Below, piece by piece: positions 19,412 to 31,700 of a stretch of 64,000 nucleotides of DNA. This stretch comes from Ostrinia nubilalis (taxonomy: Eukaryota; Arthropoda; Insecta; Lepidoptera; Crambidae), in NCBI RefSeq assembly GCF_963855985.1, contig NC_087100.1, forward strand, positions 2,391,001 to 2,455,000, given 5' to 3'. A program made the position numbers and the translations under genes. Numbering within the stretch: position 1 is the first letter of the stretch; each line of letters starts with the position of its first letter. Under the pieces are notes generated by a model. The model did no database searches. It was not told where the DNA came from and saw only the letters and a program-made list of their open reading frames with translations.

Positions 19412-20570
19412 AAGAGATTATCTCCTTCTTTATAATATCAGTAGGTATATTGTGATTTGTTGGTAGGCACTTTTTTCACTATTTGGACCTGCATAGTTTT
19501 GTTCGAATTACAAATAGACACTTGAATTTAATAATTACGACGAATTTTTAAATATTCTCCTTTCGTATATAAATCATAGGAAGAACTTCAGTTAGCAACA
19601 AAGTAGCTTCTCGCAGCATAATCGATCGCTCGCGCATTAGCGAGACGTTACACCGCCCGCGCAGGTTGGTCGCATGGGCGAAATATGCGCTCCGGTTATT
19701 GCCCCGGCACGGGCCGAAAAACTGCCTCCCACTGTTCAGACCCGCAGGGTTGCCAAAGGTTCAAAGACTAAAAGGATTCACGATAATTACTATATCGGTA
19801 CATCCCCTCGATAAAAAAACGATCACCATAGCAACTGAAAAATGAGACTATGTTTGTTTGTCTATTTCGTGAATGCTGATGTAAACTAAACATAGTGACT
19901 GTTCTTCTTGCACTCACTGTACGTAAGTCAAATCCTTATTGTTTTAGCTGGAGACTAACTTCCAAAAAAAAACTATATTTGGGGTACGAACTGTCTTAAA
20001 AATTCCATCTAAACTAAGTATTATAAGTATTACACATTTCAGTCTAATGCAATTGCGATCTATGATGCAGCATGCATTGCAATTTCTCTCAATTGTAATA
20101 GACACACCACTTTAACTAGTGTCTTGCTTAGAATCCTTGATGTTACATAAATTCAGGACCAGCATATTGTAACTGTCAACCCTTGGACCAAAGAACCTGT
20201 GCATGCGCTGATTACGAACAGAGTACCGAATACCGCTCTCAGAATACAGCATTAAAATACCTTCGTATGGACACTACATACTATAGTATATTATGTACAC
20301 TTAATTTTGTTATAATTCGGTGTCATGGGTAATAAAATAAATAAGGAACGCGATCTTTTTGCGACGAACGGAGACCACGCGAGCGGAACCGCGGAGAAAA
20401 AGCTAGTTAATTACTTAAATAATTTCACTAATAACGCGATTCGCACTCAACGTCTTCATAATCGGTTAATTGGATTTATTTAATATCGATTTCCATCGTT
20501 CAAATGGAATGGGTCGAGTGTACAAACAGTAGTAACTTTTCATTGATTTCATTAAAACTCATAAAACTCA
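19412..20570. other. No assignable feature
   Basis: No domain or repeat recognised with confidence. A GC-richer patch at about 19618-19700 and a 'GCGAGCGGAACCGCGGAG' patch at about 20378 stand out from the AT-rich background but cannot be named. Confidence 0.35.
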
Positions 20571-20645
20571 TTTATTTTTGCAAATAGGCTTTTAAAAAGC
20601 ACTTTTACACGTCCCAATATTAACCCTACCACTGCTTCGGGACCT
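20571..20645 (-). repeat. Retroposon 3' tail family, copy 2
   Basis: On the minus strand CCCGAAGCAGTGGTAGGGTT, TATTGGGACGTGTAAAAGTG and CTTTTTAAAAGCC match the 18.8-kb copy, confirming it as a dispersed family found in both orientations. Confidence 0.65.
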
Positions 20646-21739
20646 TATTTCTGCTACTCTAGGTTAAATATGGGATTTGTAAAGGACAGCTGTTAGGGCG
20701 GGTCAGCGCGGAAAACTAAGCCTTAGTCGAAATCAAGGAGCTTTATTTGGCCCAATAATGTGCCCTGACAGTTATCAAAACAATAATAAACACCTAAAAA
20801 CAAAACCCGGTTTCCAACAGGTTTGGTAGGATCTTGAAAGCATCCTATGATCAAGCAATTAACCTGGAGGTAGTATGTTCAACGAATTGTGGTTTGTTCA
20901 CTCAAATAATAGTGCGGTGAAGTAAATTAGGTATCTTCTGACGTAAATATTTCACTGTATTTTATATTCCGCTGGTTTGGCTCAGTGATATACAGACTTC
21001 AAAATTCATCAATTAACGATTGGTCTATAATTTGTTCTTTGGAGTGTAGAAAGAAAAAAGATAGATTCCTAAACATGCGATCTGCAGATTAATGCAAACT
21101 GTTTTATATTCTGAAACTGAATGTAAACAAACAATAGTCTTTCATACTGAGTTTGACGTAAATTATGTTAAAATTTATATCAATATGTACATTTTTGTTT
21201 GCAAGTTAAATCATTCAACTAACTCGAACTCAGCTCTGTTGCTCGTATCAAGAAAATAATATTTTAACTATTTTAATTAATATTACCAATTTCTCCGGCA
21301 CGTCTGATATTACATAAAGCTCATAATTTATTTTCGACTCTATCCTCAAACTTGGAAGTTCAAAATCCATTATAAAAAATCGTATTTTTTTGGTAAGGTC
21401 GACCTGCTCGCCCCTGTACGATGACTAGATAAAGCGTAAAACATTCGTGTGATTAATGACTCATGTTAAATTCATTGGGTTATAATCTTACTGAACAATT
21501 GAACAGCTGTGTAAATATTGTGAGTCATAGCCAAAACCAGCCATATTTCAAGTCAGTTATGTGCAAAAAATTAAGGCTGTTGAATAAGCACAGTAATTAT
21601 CAACCATCCACTTTCATCAATTCTGAAATGTACAGCTAAAAATTGTGGCATTTTATTTTGCTGTAAGAGATGCTATTTTACGACAGTGTATAGTTTGATG
21701 TAGTATCATACAGTCGATTGATAAACTTAGTATGAAATT
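20646..21739. other. No assignable feature
   Basis: AT-rich, only very short open frames, no repeat I can name. Confidence 0.4.
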
Positions 21740-21864
21740 CATCATCATCAACATCATTTTCAGCCATATGACGTCCACTGCTGAACATAGGCCTCCCCCA
21801 ATGATTTCCACAATGGCCAGTTGGTGGCGGCCTGCATCCAGCGCCTTCACGCTACCTTTATGAG
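21740..21864 (-). pseudogene. RTE-clade LINE 3' end fragment, GATGAT-tail subfamily
   Basis: CATCATCATCAACATCATTT on the plus strand is the tail. Inward, the minus strand encodes AGRRWMQAATNWPLW-like codons followed by LGEAYVQQWTSYG. Same orientation and extent as the copies at 2.3, 56.4 and 58.1 kb. Confidence 0.75.
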
Positions 21865-22924
21865 TATGAAATTACAATCACATAATTATACGGGAAGGTT
21901 CTGGACACAGTTTTACTGTTTTACTATTCAAATACAACTACTGTTCCAATGGGTCCAAACTTTCTACTACACCATCCTGTATCTATTATACTGCTATCTA
22001 TAAGTCCTTTGTTTACAAACATCAATGTATGCCTCTGCACGCAATGCAATGATATTGATAGACTTATTCAATCGAATATTTACTTCACACCGTATATTTA
22101 CTAAAAACGATTTATGCACATATCTTATTCAGACCGAAATAATGGCGCACGCATGTGCATACTTCACAATGCACGAGTCCACTGATTTAAGCACTTCTAA
22201 TGTGTTAAACTAGCCTGTTAATTTGAAAACTAACCACAAACAAAAACAGCCAATTAGTTATTTAAATGCAATTAACAGCTTTTACCAATAAACAAACACG
22301 GATCGTTACTTTTATTCGTTAACTGACCAAATAGAAAGACCTAATGATTCCGATACATCAGAGATCTTAAAAAATGAATAAATTACATTATAAATACTTC
22401 ACATCACGTTACTTTTCTATCGTTTTAACAAGTTTGTATTTTTCTTAACGATGTTTATTTACTGGAAAATGTCCGTCTAAATCTTCCGAGTAAAGTGCAA
22501 CTGCATTCGGCGTCGATACTCGTCAATTAGTGAGAGAAGGCGTCAATCAAAGCTGCGAACGAAAAAATCACAAAAGCAAACCCGATGTCCATAACTAATT
22601 AATGTTTCCCGCCTCTAAATCAAGTCACGCTAACTCTCAGCCAAAGTTTAATTTAAAGCGTTAGTTAGATAGACTATAACAAAATTGAATTAAGTAATAA
22701 ACTAAAACATATAAACTGTTTGATATGTTACAACGTGTGTTACTGCCATTCACGAATCTGTCCAAGCATTTAACAACCATCTTAAAAACATAATATGTTT
22801 ATGTCTAAAACTTTACTATTTGTTTTAGAGATTTTACACCGGCTGAATTATGAGTCATCACCTAGATGTATTTCGAATATTCTTCATCATTACAATGTTT
22901 AACATACATAGCTCCAGCATAGGG
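21865..22924. other. No assignable feature
   Basis: AT-rich; open frames of about 60 codons at 21.8-22.2 kb lack any domain. Confidence 0.4.
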
Positions 22925-23150
22925 TCCAGAGATTAAAATCTAGGCTAGAAATCCCTAAACTGTGGACTTATTTGGCAAATCCCTCCAAAGTGAGAGTGAA
23001 TTTAAGCTAGAGAATCCAGGAATTCCCGGATATTATTTATTTGACAAGTCCTAAATTGTCTGAAGTCCTTATCCTAAATTGTGTGAAAGTGGATTTAAGC
23101 GAGAGGATCTCGGAATTCTGGATTTATTTGGCAAGTCCCAAATTTTCCTA
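22925..23150. repeat. Degenerate tandem repeat
   Basis: The motif (G)A(T)TTATTTGGCAAGTCCC recurs at about 22965, 23031 and 23120, each preceded by a diverged 'GAGAATCCAGGAATTCCCGG'-like block and a 'GTGAAAGTGGATTTAAGC'-like block. Units differ by many substitutions and indels, so this is old. Confidence 0.5.
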
Positions 23151-23449
23151 GGAAAATTTCGGCCTTCCCTTTAGACATAAAAGAAACTGAGCTATCCTAT
23201 TCTAAAGTCTAAATCTAGTCTCCTAATGATTTATGAGTCTAGATGCTTCTATATTGTTCTCGTGTGCTGCGTGAGCGCAGTTTTTGCCGCAAGGCGCCCA
23301 CAACCGGGTGAAAGACCGGCCAAAAATATTCGAGCCCAAAACTGATCTCATTGGGTTTGCTATTCCTGGTGCCAGAAACCAGTGGAATATTCTATTTCCA
23401 CCTCTATGTTGGGTTATTTAAGTGGCACGTAGTTTGACGCTGGGTTAAG

Positions 23450-23497
23450 ACGATACTTTCTTTTACCCGACTACGCCAGAAGGAGGGTTATGTTGTT
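23450..23497 (+). repeat. Possible retroposon 3' end fragment
   Basis: ACCCGACTACGCCAGAAGGA followed by GGGTTATGTTG resembles the end of a widespread lepidopteran retroposon as I remember it. No second copy in this window supports it. Confidence 0.3.
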
Positions 23498-24574
23498 AGC
23501 TATATATAAATTTTATGATCGTTCTCTTAAACAATGATCAATTTATTTTGGAACAAGGTTTAATTGTTGTGTTATGTTGTTATTACTGTATTTATTTACG
23601 ATAATTAATACTTTTGTGTCAGCAAAACTTGCTAGCTACCCCACAGGTCGTTACTAGCAATAAACTACGAGTGCCCATTAAAGCATTTTTTACATTAAAA
23701 CGCTAGTACTTTTCCACAAGCCGTAATACCAATGGGTTTTACTGTAGAAATTACACCTGTAATACAGTTCTGGTGTGTGCAAGCCACAGCTGTCCTGCTC
23801 ACTCTTCAATCAGAGGAGATTTGGGGGAAGGAGACGGAGGTTCAGGATTGACACCACACTGTTCTTATTCGTCCTGCAATCATTTTTATTGCAGTCAATG
23901 TGTGTATCCATAAAGTTTTATTGCAACCGTTTATGGGTTCATTTTCATGGTCACTTGCGAGGAATGATGAAGAGGAAATTGAAACTATTAAAAATCGGAT
24001 AACTGCAGAATCAAAATATCAGATCATTATTATTTAATGCCTGGTTTTGAGCATAGAGTAACTATTTCAAGGTAGTTGTTAGCGTCTATTAGTTAGCCGG
24101 ATTTAACTTATGGCCTGTGACGTCACGATATAATCGATATAAATACAGGAATTTCCTAGTTAGGCTCCACTCCTCTCCAATGTTATATGTGTTTACTTAC
24201 CTTATTTTAAACATAACAATTCTCAACTTCATTGTGTAATGCAATATAGTGAACATGTAATGTTGTGAACATGAATTTATTTATATTGTGCCCATAATTC
24301 TGAATCTTTGAAGTCCTTTTAGCTGGTGATAAACAATTGACATGCGAAGCCGCGCTAAAAAGGAAGCTAGTAAATATTGACTGTGCATTTCAATCAGGGA
24401 TAAGTATCTACTCGTAACGACTGTAATTATTTACTCGTAAAACTTTTCAATGCTGAGAAATCATTCATGCAATCATGCCATGTTGCCATCTAGTCTACTG
24501 GTCTGTAACAGGCCCGCAGCCCGCTATACAGGGTGATGACAAATGTAAATCGTATTATAAAGGCGTATCTCTAA
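23498..24574. other. Mostly unassigned; possible core promoter near 24.12-24.17 kb
   Basis: No coding sequence with a recognisable domain. A CRE, TATA and initiator-like series at 24118-24172 is listed separately. An isolated TATACAGGGTGATG at about 24525 resembles the ends of the neighbouring fold-back element. Confidence 0.35.
24118..24172 (+). promoter_or_regulatory. Candidate promoter: CRE + TATA + initiator-like
   Basis: TGACGTCA (24118-24125) is a perfect CRE. TATAAATA starts at 24138, and CCACTCC centred on A24169 fits the YYANWYY initiator consensus 31 bases downstream of the TATA T. The spacing is right for a Pol II core promoter. No open frame or known exon follows, so it could be chance or a non-coding or mobile-element promoter. 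Confidence 0.3.
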
Positions 24575-24578
24575 TATA

Positions 24579-26368
24579 CAGGGTGTCCCGTAATGTAACG
24601 TCAAGCCGGAACTGGGTGTTGAGGCAAGTTGTGCTGGTTATCAGAAAAATATAAAAAAAAAATCTATGTGGCATATTTTAAAAATAATAGGCATTTAAAA
24701 AAAATCAAAAAATTCTACTCCAGGTGACGGTCCTTTTACTCGTGTTGCCACAAATCTTCACTTTTTCCAAATTTTTTTTTTGTTATGTAACCCTGAATAA
24801 TGCTTCTCTAAATTGTTATCAAAATTACAAAACCAGCTGCTCCAACTTGGATGAAAAAAATACATTATTCCCAAAAAAAATATCAAAATAAAAATTTTGC
24901 CTAGTTTAAACTGACTGTACTGAAAAAAAATTGTACTACGCGAGTGTGGCAAGTGACGTCATAATTTTGCGCATTTAGTAAGGATTCCAAAATGGTATAA
25001 CACTTTGTAAAATCTTGCTTTAATTGTCGACAATTTTTGTTTATTGCAAATAATCCCGTTTTTAACTTTATCTACCTTGGTTAAAAATATTATTCTAATG
25101 TGCCCAAAATTTAAGTTTCTGGCTTAAGTGAGGTGGAGAAGCCATTTTAAAAGGTATGAGCGGGACGGAGAGGGCCATCTTACCAAGCAGGGATGTTATG
25201 GATATCCGTAACCGTAACCGAAACTATCGGATATCCGAAATAAAAAAATGTCCATAACCGTAACCGAAACTGATTCAAAAGTTACGGATAGTTTCGGATA
25301 AAGGCCAAACTGCAAAACTCTATGAAATTTGCAGTATACACGCTGCAGCTGCAATGCCGCGCTGCCGATTTCATAGTTTTGCAGTTTGCGGTCTGCGGCC
25401 CGTCTTGGAATTGTACCTTAAATCTTAATATTTGTTACCAACTTGTCTGGCATTCGCTGGCACCATCTAATATGCCAGCCTGTTTTACCTTTATCATACA
25501 TAGGTGTCGTCTTAGTTGGTACATAAAGTAGCTATGTGGGTCACGCTCACGCAGCATCTTGCTATTTGTATTATACCTACATTTTTGAAATTCTAATAAT
25601 TCCGTAACCGAAATTATCCGAGACTTTCGGTATAATATTATTCTAATATCCGTAACCGTATCCATAACCGAAACTTCAATTATCCTTATTATCCCTGTTA
25701 CCAAGTACAAGTGCAGGCAGAGCAGGTAGTAAAGGGGGTAGGGTGACTTTTGTCACAGTATGTCAACTACTAATTACTGTCATGGTGACAAAAGTTTCTG
25801 TGACTGACTGTACGGTAGTCAGTCACAGAAACTTGAATTTTGGGCACATTAGAATAATAATTTTTAACCAAGGTAAATAAAGTAAAAAACGGGACTATTT
25901 CCAAAAAACCAAAAATTGTCGACAATTACAGCAAAAATTTACCAAGTGTTATACCATTTTGGAATCCTTACTAAATGCGCCAAATTATGACGTCACTTGC
26001 CACACTCGCGTAGTACATTTTTTTTTCAGTACAGTCAGTTTAAACTAGGCAAAATTTTTATTTTGAATTTTTTTTTGAGAATAATGTATTTTTTTCATCC
26101 AAGCTGGAGCAGCTGGTTTTGTAATTTTGATAACAATTTAGAGAAGCATTATTCAGGGTAACATAACAAAAAAAAATTTGGAAAAAGTGAAGATTTGTGG
26201 CAACACGAGCAAAAGGACCGTCACCTGGAGTAGAATTTTTTGATTTTTTTTAAATGCCTATTATTTTTAAAATATGCCACATAGATTTTTTTTTATATTT
26301 TTCTGATAACCAGCACAACTTGCCTTAACACCCAGTTCCGGCTTGACGTTACATTACGGGACACCCTG
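24579..26368. mobile_element. 1.8-kb fold-back element with 543-bp arms
   Basis: Left arm 24579-25121 begins CAGGGTGTCCCGTAATGTAA; right arm 25827-26368 is its inverted copy, matching throughout with scattered mismatches and small indels. TATA flanks both ends (24575-24578, 26369-26372), consistent with a TA or TATA target duplication. The arms include TGACGTCA near their middle. No transposase frame exists. The 705-bp centre has been enlarged by a nested hAT-type MITE (25188-25697) and holds an 18-bp hairpin at 25791-25834. Superfamily undetermined. Confidence 0.88.
25188..25697. mobile_element. hAT-type MITE nested in the fold-back element
   Basis: The ends are CAGGGATGTTATGGATATCC and (inverted) CAGGGATAATAAGGATAATT. 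They are flanked by a perfect 8-bp duplication TTACCAAG at 25180-25187 and 25698-25705. CAGGG termini and 8-bp duplications are hAT hallmarks. The 510-bp body has no transposase but carries many direct and inverted copies of a CCGTAACCGAAAC-like motif near both ends, possibly transposase-binding subterminal repeats. Confidence 0.88.
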
Positions 26369-26372
26369 TATA

Positions 26373-28615
26373 TGTACAACTACAAGTATCTTTGAGAATT
26401 CTTTATGTCTAGAATCTTGGACATTTAGATATAGATAATCTTTTAGAAGAGAAAAATACTTCGGCGAATGTGGCACCATGTAGCTTACACCCTGTATGAA
26501 GTATGCGTCAGACATAGAGTCTGGTTTCGAACGAATTACCATTCATTTCTAAGATAACTGGTCCGAGAGGCCGGTACACCCAGACGCAAGGCAAAAAGTA
26601 AAACTCTGTAGCAATATGTAAATGAAGAATACAAGCAAAGCCACGCGGCATCACTGGTCATAAATTCACGCCAATAATGACTGATGAAGAAATCAAAATA
26701 CAGTCCTCGGTAACAGTATAGCAATTAAGAAGGCAAGTTCGTCTCGTTCTATCTCACTGCGGGAGAGAAAGCCAAAAGACGTGCCAGCCGAAAGTTTTTG
26801 CGAAAAGCTATCTCTGCCTGTATCGGAATGCAATGTTCGTTTAAATAAAAAAGTGACGACCGAATGCGGTTAGAAATTATGGGTTCAGTACCTATGTTTT
26901 AACCAGAAAAAAAATGGTAAAGGTATGTACAAAATGGACATTGATTCGCCCTTTTCTCCCTTAATGAACTCCAAGATTGCTCTTGAGCTGTGTCGAATTC
27001 CGAATTTTTAAATAACGCAGGATAAAAATCCCGTGCTAATGACAAAAACTTGTTCCCGAACTTTTGGTTATCTTAACGCCAAAAGAAGTGGGTTATTAAC
27101 TTGAATTTTTATCCAATTACAATCGGGCTGCTCCAGATTTTCTTGCAGCGAGTCCGCATCGTATGCAACATTGTAACGCATACCGCTATAGCCAGTGGCC
27201 ACATACTGGTCGAGTTTGCAATGCGTTGGAGCCAATCGGCCAATGTATGAATCTGGCTGGCAAGAGATGTGATGTGGACACTGAGTCAAATAAATCTTCG
27301 CGTGCCTAACGTTGCCATCTATTCTTAGATTTGAAATTCATATCAGAATTTAATTTTGAAAGTTGTGAACCAAGTGTTATTTCAGGTTTTTGGAAGGATG
27401 CAGAATTAATAAGCTGGCGTTGACATACCTTTCTAGATTGATATTTTCGCTAACAGCATCGTAAAATGTAAAATAAATGTCAATAAGGATTAGACTTTAA
27501 AATTTACGTTTATTCGATATACAATAAATGCCATTAGGTCAATGCTTTCCTCAAAGTTGTTTCCATGTTTGGCCACATTGAACCCAACCTTGGTCCCAAA
27601 GTTGTGTCCAATGTAGGTGCAACATTGTAACACTCCATTCCGGTTCCCCGCGGTACCCTAAACCAACATTATCGGCCGACATTCGTCCAATTATTGGAGC
27701 GGACTCTGTTGCCATGGCAACTGCGCCGGCGCAGTAAATCATTGTGCAAACGAGCGCATGCCACAAGCGAGACGGATATAGTAGCCTCATTCTCGCTCTT
27801 ATGGATCTCATGGAATGTAAAAACATGTCTCTGTGTGTATCAAATAACTTTTGTAAGCGAATACGAGGAGGAAGCCCACTATAAAAGTCTATAGTATGCG
27901 GCCTTATTTTGTCAAAAAATAACCAACAGCCTCACTTAATAAATATGTAGTTATCAAACTTAACGCTCTCGATGCTCTGTCCAAATAGATAAAACATGAC
28001 AGCCATTTAAAATTGTGTGTAAATAAAATAGATTTTTTTGATTATCATTATTGGTCAATTTTTAGTGCTGTGATACAGAGCTATGAAATAGCTTCGAGCT
28101 AATATGGTCTGAATGCCGTGGACATAAAGTGCATATCATGTATGCCGCGACGTTGACGTTATACTGATTGTTAGTTAGCGGAGTTATCGATTTGGAACCT
28201 ATTCAATCAACTATGCACCTTGCGTCCACTTCTTTGGGTCTACCTTCGTTGAGCTTGAGGTTACTTGTCATGTTCTTTTCTTATTTTCTTTTGCACCTCA
28301 GGACCTTTGATTCTTCCGAATTGCAAATTTCATATTTGAACAATTCTCATACAAATCCCAGGCAGGCAATTTTCGGGGATTACAGAACCATTTCTTGAAG
28401 GGTGGTATTCTACATCATGTCCAATTTCAATGCATAAACATATTATGTAAACAACCCATAAAATGCTGTTCAGCTGACCGATTGCATTTTACCAAATAGG
28501 TATGCTCACTAAAATCAAAAATTTTTGCGTATTCCATCAAGTCGTAGAATAGCGGATTACTTGCACTCTGAATAGGTACTGAATGATGTAATGTAATTTT
28601 TGTTTTATACGAGCT
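26373..28615. other. No gene recognised
   Basis: Unassigned. GCAACATTGTAAC occurs at about 27167 and 27627 with loosely similar surroundings (CGGCC, CAATGT), hinting at an old dispersed or tandem unit. A pair of perfect palindromes at 27.7 kb is listed separately. Confidence 0.35.
27708..27734. promoter_or_regulatory. RFX/X-box palindrome next to a GC palindrome
   Basis: GTTGCCATGGCAAC (27708-27721) is a perfect 14-bp palindrome identical to the consensus X-box bound by RFX factors. Sharing its last base, CTGCGCCGGCGCAG (27721-27734) is a second perfect 14-bp palindrome, close to NRF-1/CpG-promoter motifs. Two abutting 14-bp perfect palindromes are unlikely by chance in AT-rich DNA. In animals X-boxes control ciliary genes; no such gene is visible here, so a distal element is possible. 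Confidence 0.45.
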
Positions 28616-28795
28616 TACCGAGCCGGAAGACGTAGCGTAGGCAGGCCTCCCACTAGGTGGACCGACGATCTAGTGAAGGTCGTGGGAGGTGCCTGAATGC
28701 GAGCGGCGCAGGATCGGTCTTTGTAGAAATTATTGGGGGAGGCTTTTGTTCAGCAGTGGACGTCTTTCGGCTGAAACGAACGAACGACCGAACGA
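28616..28795 (+). pseudogene. RTE-clade LINE 3' end fragment, AACGA-tail subfamily
   Basis: Plus strand encodes remnants of RSVGRPPTRWTDDLVKVVGG, then (with a stop) MRAAQDRS and LLGEAFVQQWTSFG, ending in GAACGAACGA repeats. The best-preserved of the three copies of this subfamily here; others at 5.0 and 12.2 kb. Confidence 0.75.
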
Positions 28796-31700
28796 GCTTA
28801 TCTCTGACTCCTGCTATTTGCTCACTATTGTTATTCAGCAGCTTTGTCAAAAGTGTTTGCAAATGAATGATTTCTATCAATTTAAGGATAGCTAATCGTG
28901 GTATCTATGAATATCGTTAATGAAATACAAGTATGACACAGGTTTTCGACTAGCAGCACCTAAGGCTGCTCATAAAATTTGACAGTATGGTCTGATGTCA
29001 CTTGTTACAACCCTCATGCTGGGATGCCAGTCACTCATCAGTGTTCCAAATACAAAGCATCTCCAACAGCTGGGAATAGACGATAAGACGAGATTTTACG
29101 ACAAACAAATAGGCCACGTATTGAGAGCCACGAGTATATTTGTATGGGATAAGTTTACGGCAGCCACTTAAGCCGGTAGTGAAAGCACGGTACTACTGAT
29201 AAAACGGTCCTAAGTGAACTGAACAGGCGTACACACGTACAGACAAAAGATAAAAAACTCGTTCATTACTGCGCTTCTGAGGCGAGCCGACAACCACGGT
29301 CAGCAAAAATGAGGAAAATTTAATAATATTTTTTCGGCTTTTCAGACTGCAATTAGTTAATAAAGATGTATGCGTTATTATCATAAAACTTGGGAGATAA
29401 AATTAGTCAACCACAACAACGTAAAGTACGTTCAACTTTTATAAAAAAAGTGGCTATAACAAGCTTAGTGGTGTTTTTAAAACATGGCAATTAGTCACCT
29501 AAAGACGTTGCACCACCAAAAATGGAAAAATATCTCGGTCAAAACCTTTAAAAATTTCAAAATAAAAAGCGAATTTTTATTGAGTACCCGAAACGGTTGT
29601 TTGGCTTTACGACCCGCTCGTAAACGCCAAAGTGAAGATCCACTGGGAGGTTTATTTCAGTTAATTTGTGCCAATTATTATTTTTATGTAAGTAATTCTT
29701 TATTTCTGAAAGGATACATTATCGCGGTTAGTTAAAATGTTCGCTCTTAAATGGTGTTCATATGATTTGGTAAGTGTGCCGCCCAAGGCGTACCTACTTC
29801 ATATTGCGATGGAGTTTTTACATACATTAACACTTTAATTTATATTACTCTTTTTGCAACTGAAGTTTGATAGAAAATTATGAACATGGAAAACTTAATG
29901 ATAATATTTTAAAGTGTATGTAACTTTTTATCAAATAGTTTTTAATCAGTTTTACAAATTGCTTACGCTTGACCCAAAATATAAAGTTTTTAGGCTAACA
30001 TATCGTTTTTTGCTAACTGTACCGGTGGCCATCGAAGCGAGCGCCACTATCCACCTTGGATACTTCTACGATTTAAGTTTTTTTCTTCAGACACTTTTAA
30101 ATTAAAAAATGAGCTTTTTTGTAAAGGATGGTGCCCTCAATACGGTAATGAAATATCAAAGGCAAAAGATGAATATTAAAAAGGGAATTAATTTTTATGG
30201 CATACCCGCTTGTGTACCTAAGACGGGAATATTAAGGATGCCTTAGGTATAATAAGATGACATTTTAGATTATAGACTAGACGACTGTGTACAATAGACA
30301 AAGTGCATTACACCTTAGTTTTCTATCTTACTTGTGCTGGTAAAGCAAAAAACGATAACCTGCCCGATGGACGGAAGATCTAATTGTGATGGAAGGAAGT
30401 CTTCTGCTATAACTGGTTGTTGTTGTTATTACTGAAAAACAGCATGATTTGATTACGCCCTCTGCTCACTCAACTCCTGCGCAGCTTCGTATCTGAAAAG
30501 AAATTCGATATACAAATAACGTGTCCTGTCGTCGTGACATCATACAATTTGGAATAAGTGCATACTTGAGGGTGCTAACCAACGCGATGCTGGATCAATT
30601 ATCATCAAACCACTCTTACACTTTAATCCTGCCTCGCCTAAATTAGAAGAGCCAAAGTAAACACCGAAGCTTTATTTAGAAAGTTCCAATGATCCCGGGA
30701 GAAAATGCCCCTTGCTGAGTTGGGAATAGGGTCTCAAATCTTGGAGTGCGTCAAGAAATGTCAACCGCGGCAGTGTGAGCTGAGGATCAAGATAAAATCG
30801 GCTGTTGCACTGTGGAAGAAAGGTACAGTAGGGTCATAGTAGAGACGGACATGTTGCGTGCCCATCCTGTCAGGTCAGCGTGAAGAGGTAGTCCAAATCC
30901 CTATTCTTATGAGGATCTTCATCCTGCCGTGGAAATCCTGATGATGATGATAAAGACATAATCATATTATGTAAGGTAAATACTGATAAAAAATTCATCG
31001 AAGTTATTTTACTCTAATCAAGGGTCCTTTCACCGGCTCCTCGTAAAGTTATAAAATAGTTATCTGGCATAAAGAGCTACCTAGTAAATACACGTTGCTA
31101 ATTACCGGTAATTTTGTCAAACAGATATCTGTATCTGAGATCCGTGAAACCAAAAGTTGTGGTTTATTTTATTGATAAGTCCTTAACAGGCTATCAGGGA
31201 CTTAAACAGCACAGTTGTGAAAAGGGACCCACATGTAATTTTTCGAGAATCTTCAGTTTCTGCCTGATGATTCCTCTAAATAGGTTCAAAGACCGTTTCC
31301 AGCTCTTAGAAGTGGACTTGCTGTATTTAACTTCATTAAGGCTACAGCTATATGTACTGTCAAACACATGTGGCAGATAAGATCGAAGTTTAATTAGTTT
31401 GTCTACAATTGTGACGTGAGGCGAATGGATTTTTTTGTTGTCGATTTCGTGCTTTTTGTTGGACTGATCTACTTTATACGAGGATCTGGCCGATAAGACC
31501 TTGCGGAATGAAATCGCGAAGGATTAATTAAATTAGTATAATATGCGGTTGAGGATTTGAATCCCATGGGGGGAAATAGAGACCGAACGCAATCCATATG
31601 TCATCTTAATTAGACAATTCAAGATCATAAAGGTTTTTTGCAATTATATACCTACATCATCCATGGTTGGATTCCATCGGTTAGTGTGATCTTGTCTTTA

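Noticed and set aside
19566..19592. TATATAAA followed by TCAGTT
   Set aside because: Spacing of about 22-24 bases to the initiator A is too short for a standard TATA-initiator pair.
24523..26497. An outer element enclosing the 1.8-kb fold-back (TATACAGGGTGATG near 24523, CACCCTGTAT near 26488)
   Set aside because: Only about 10 bases agree at the two ends and nothing inward; suggestive but unsupported.
27140..27700. Tandem satellite built on CAACATTGTAAC
   Set aside because: Only two clear occurrences 460 bases apart; no regular period.
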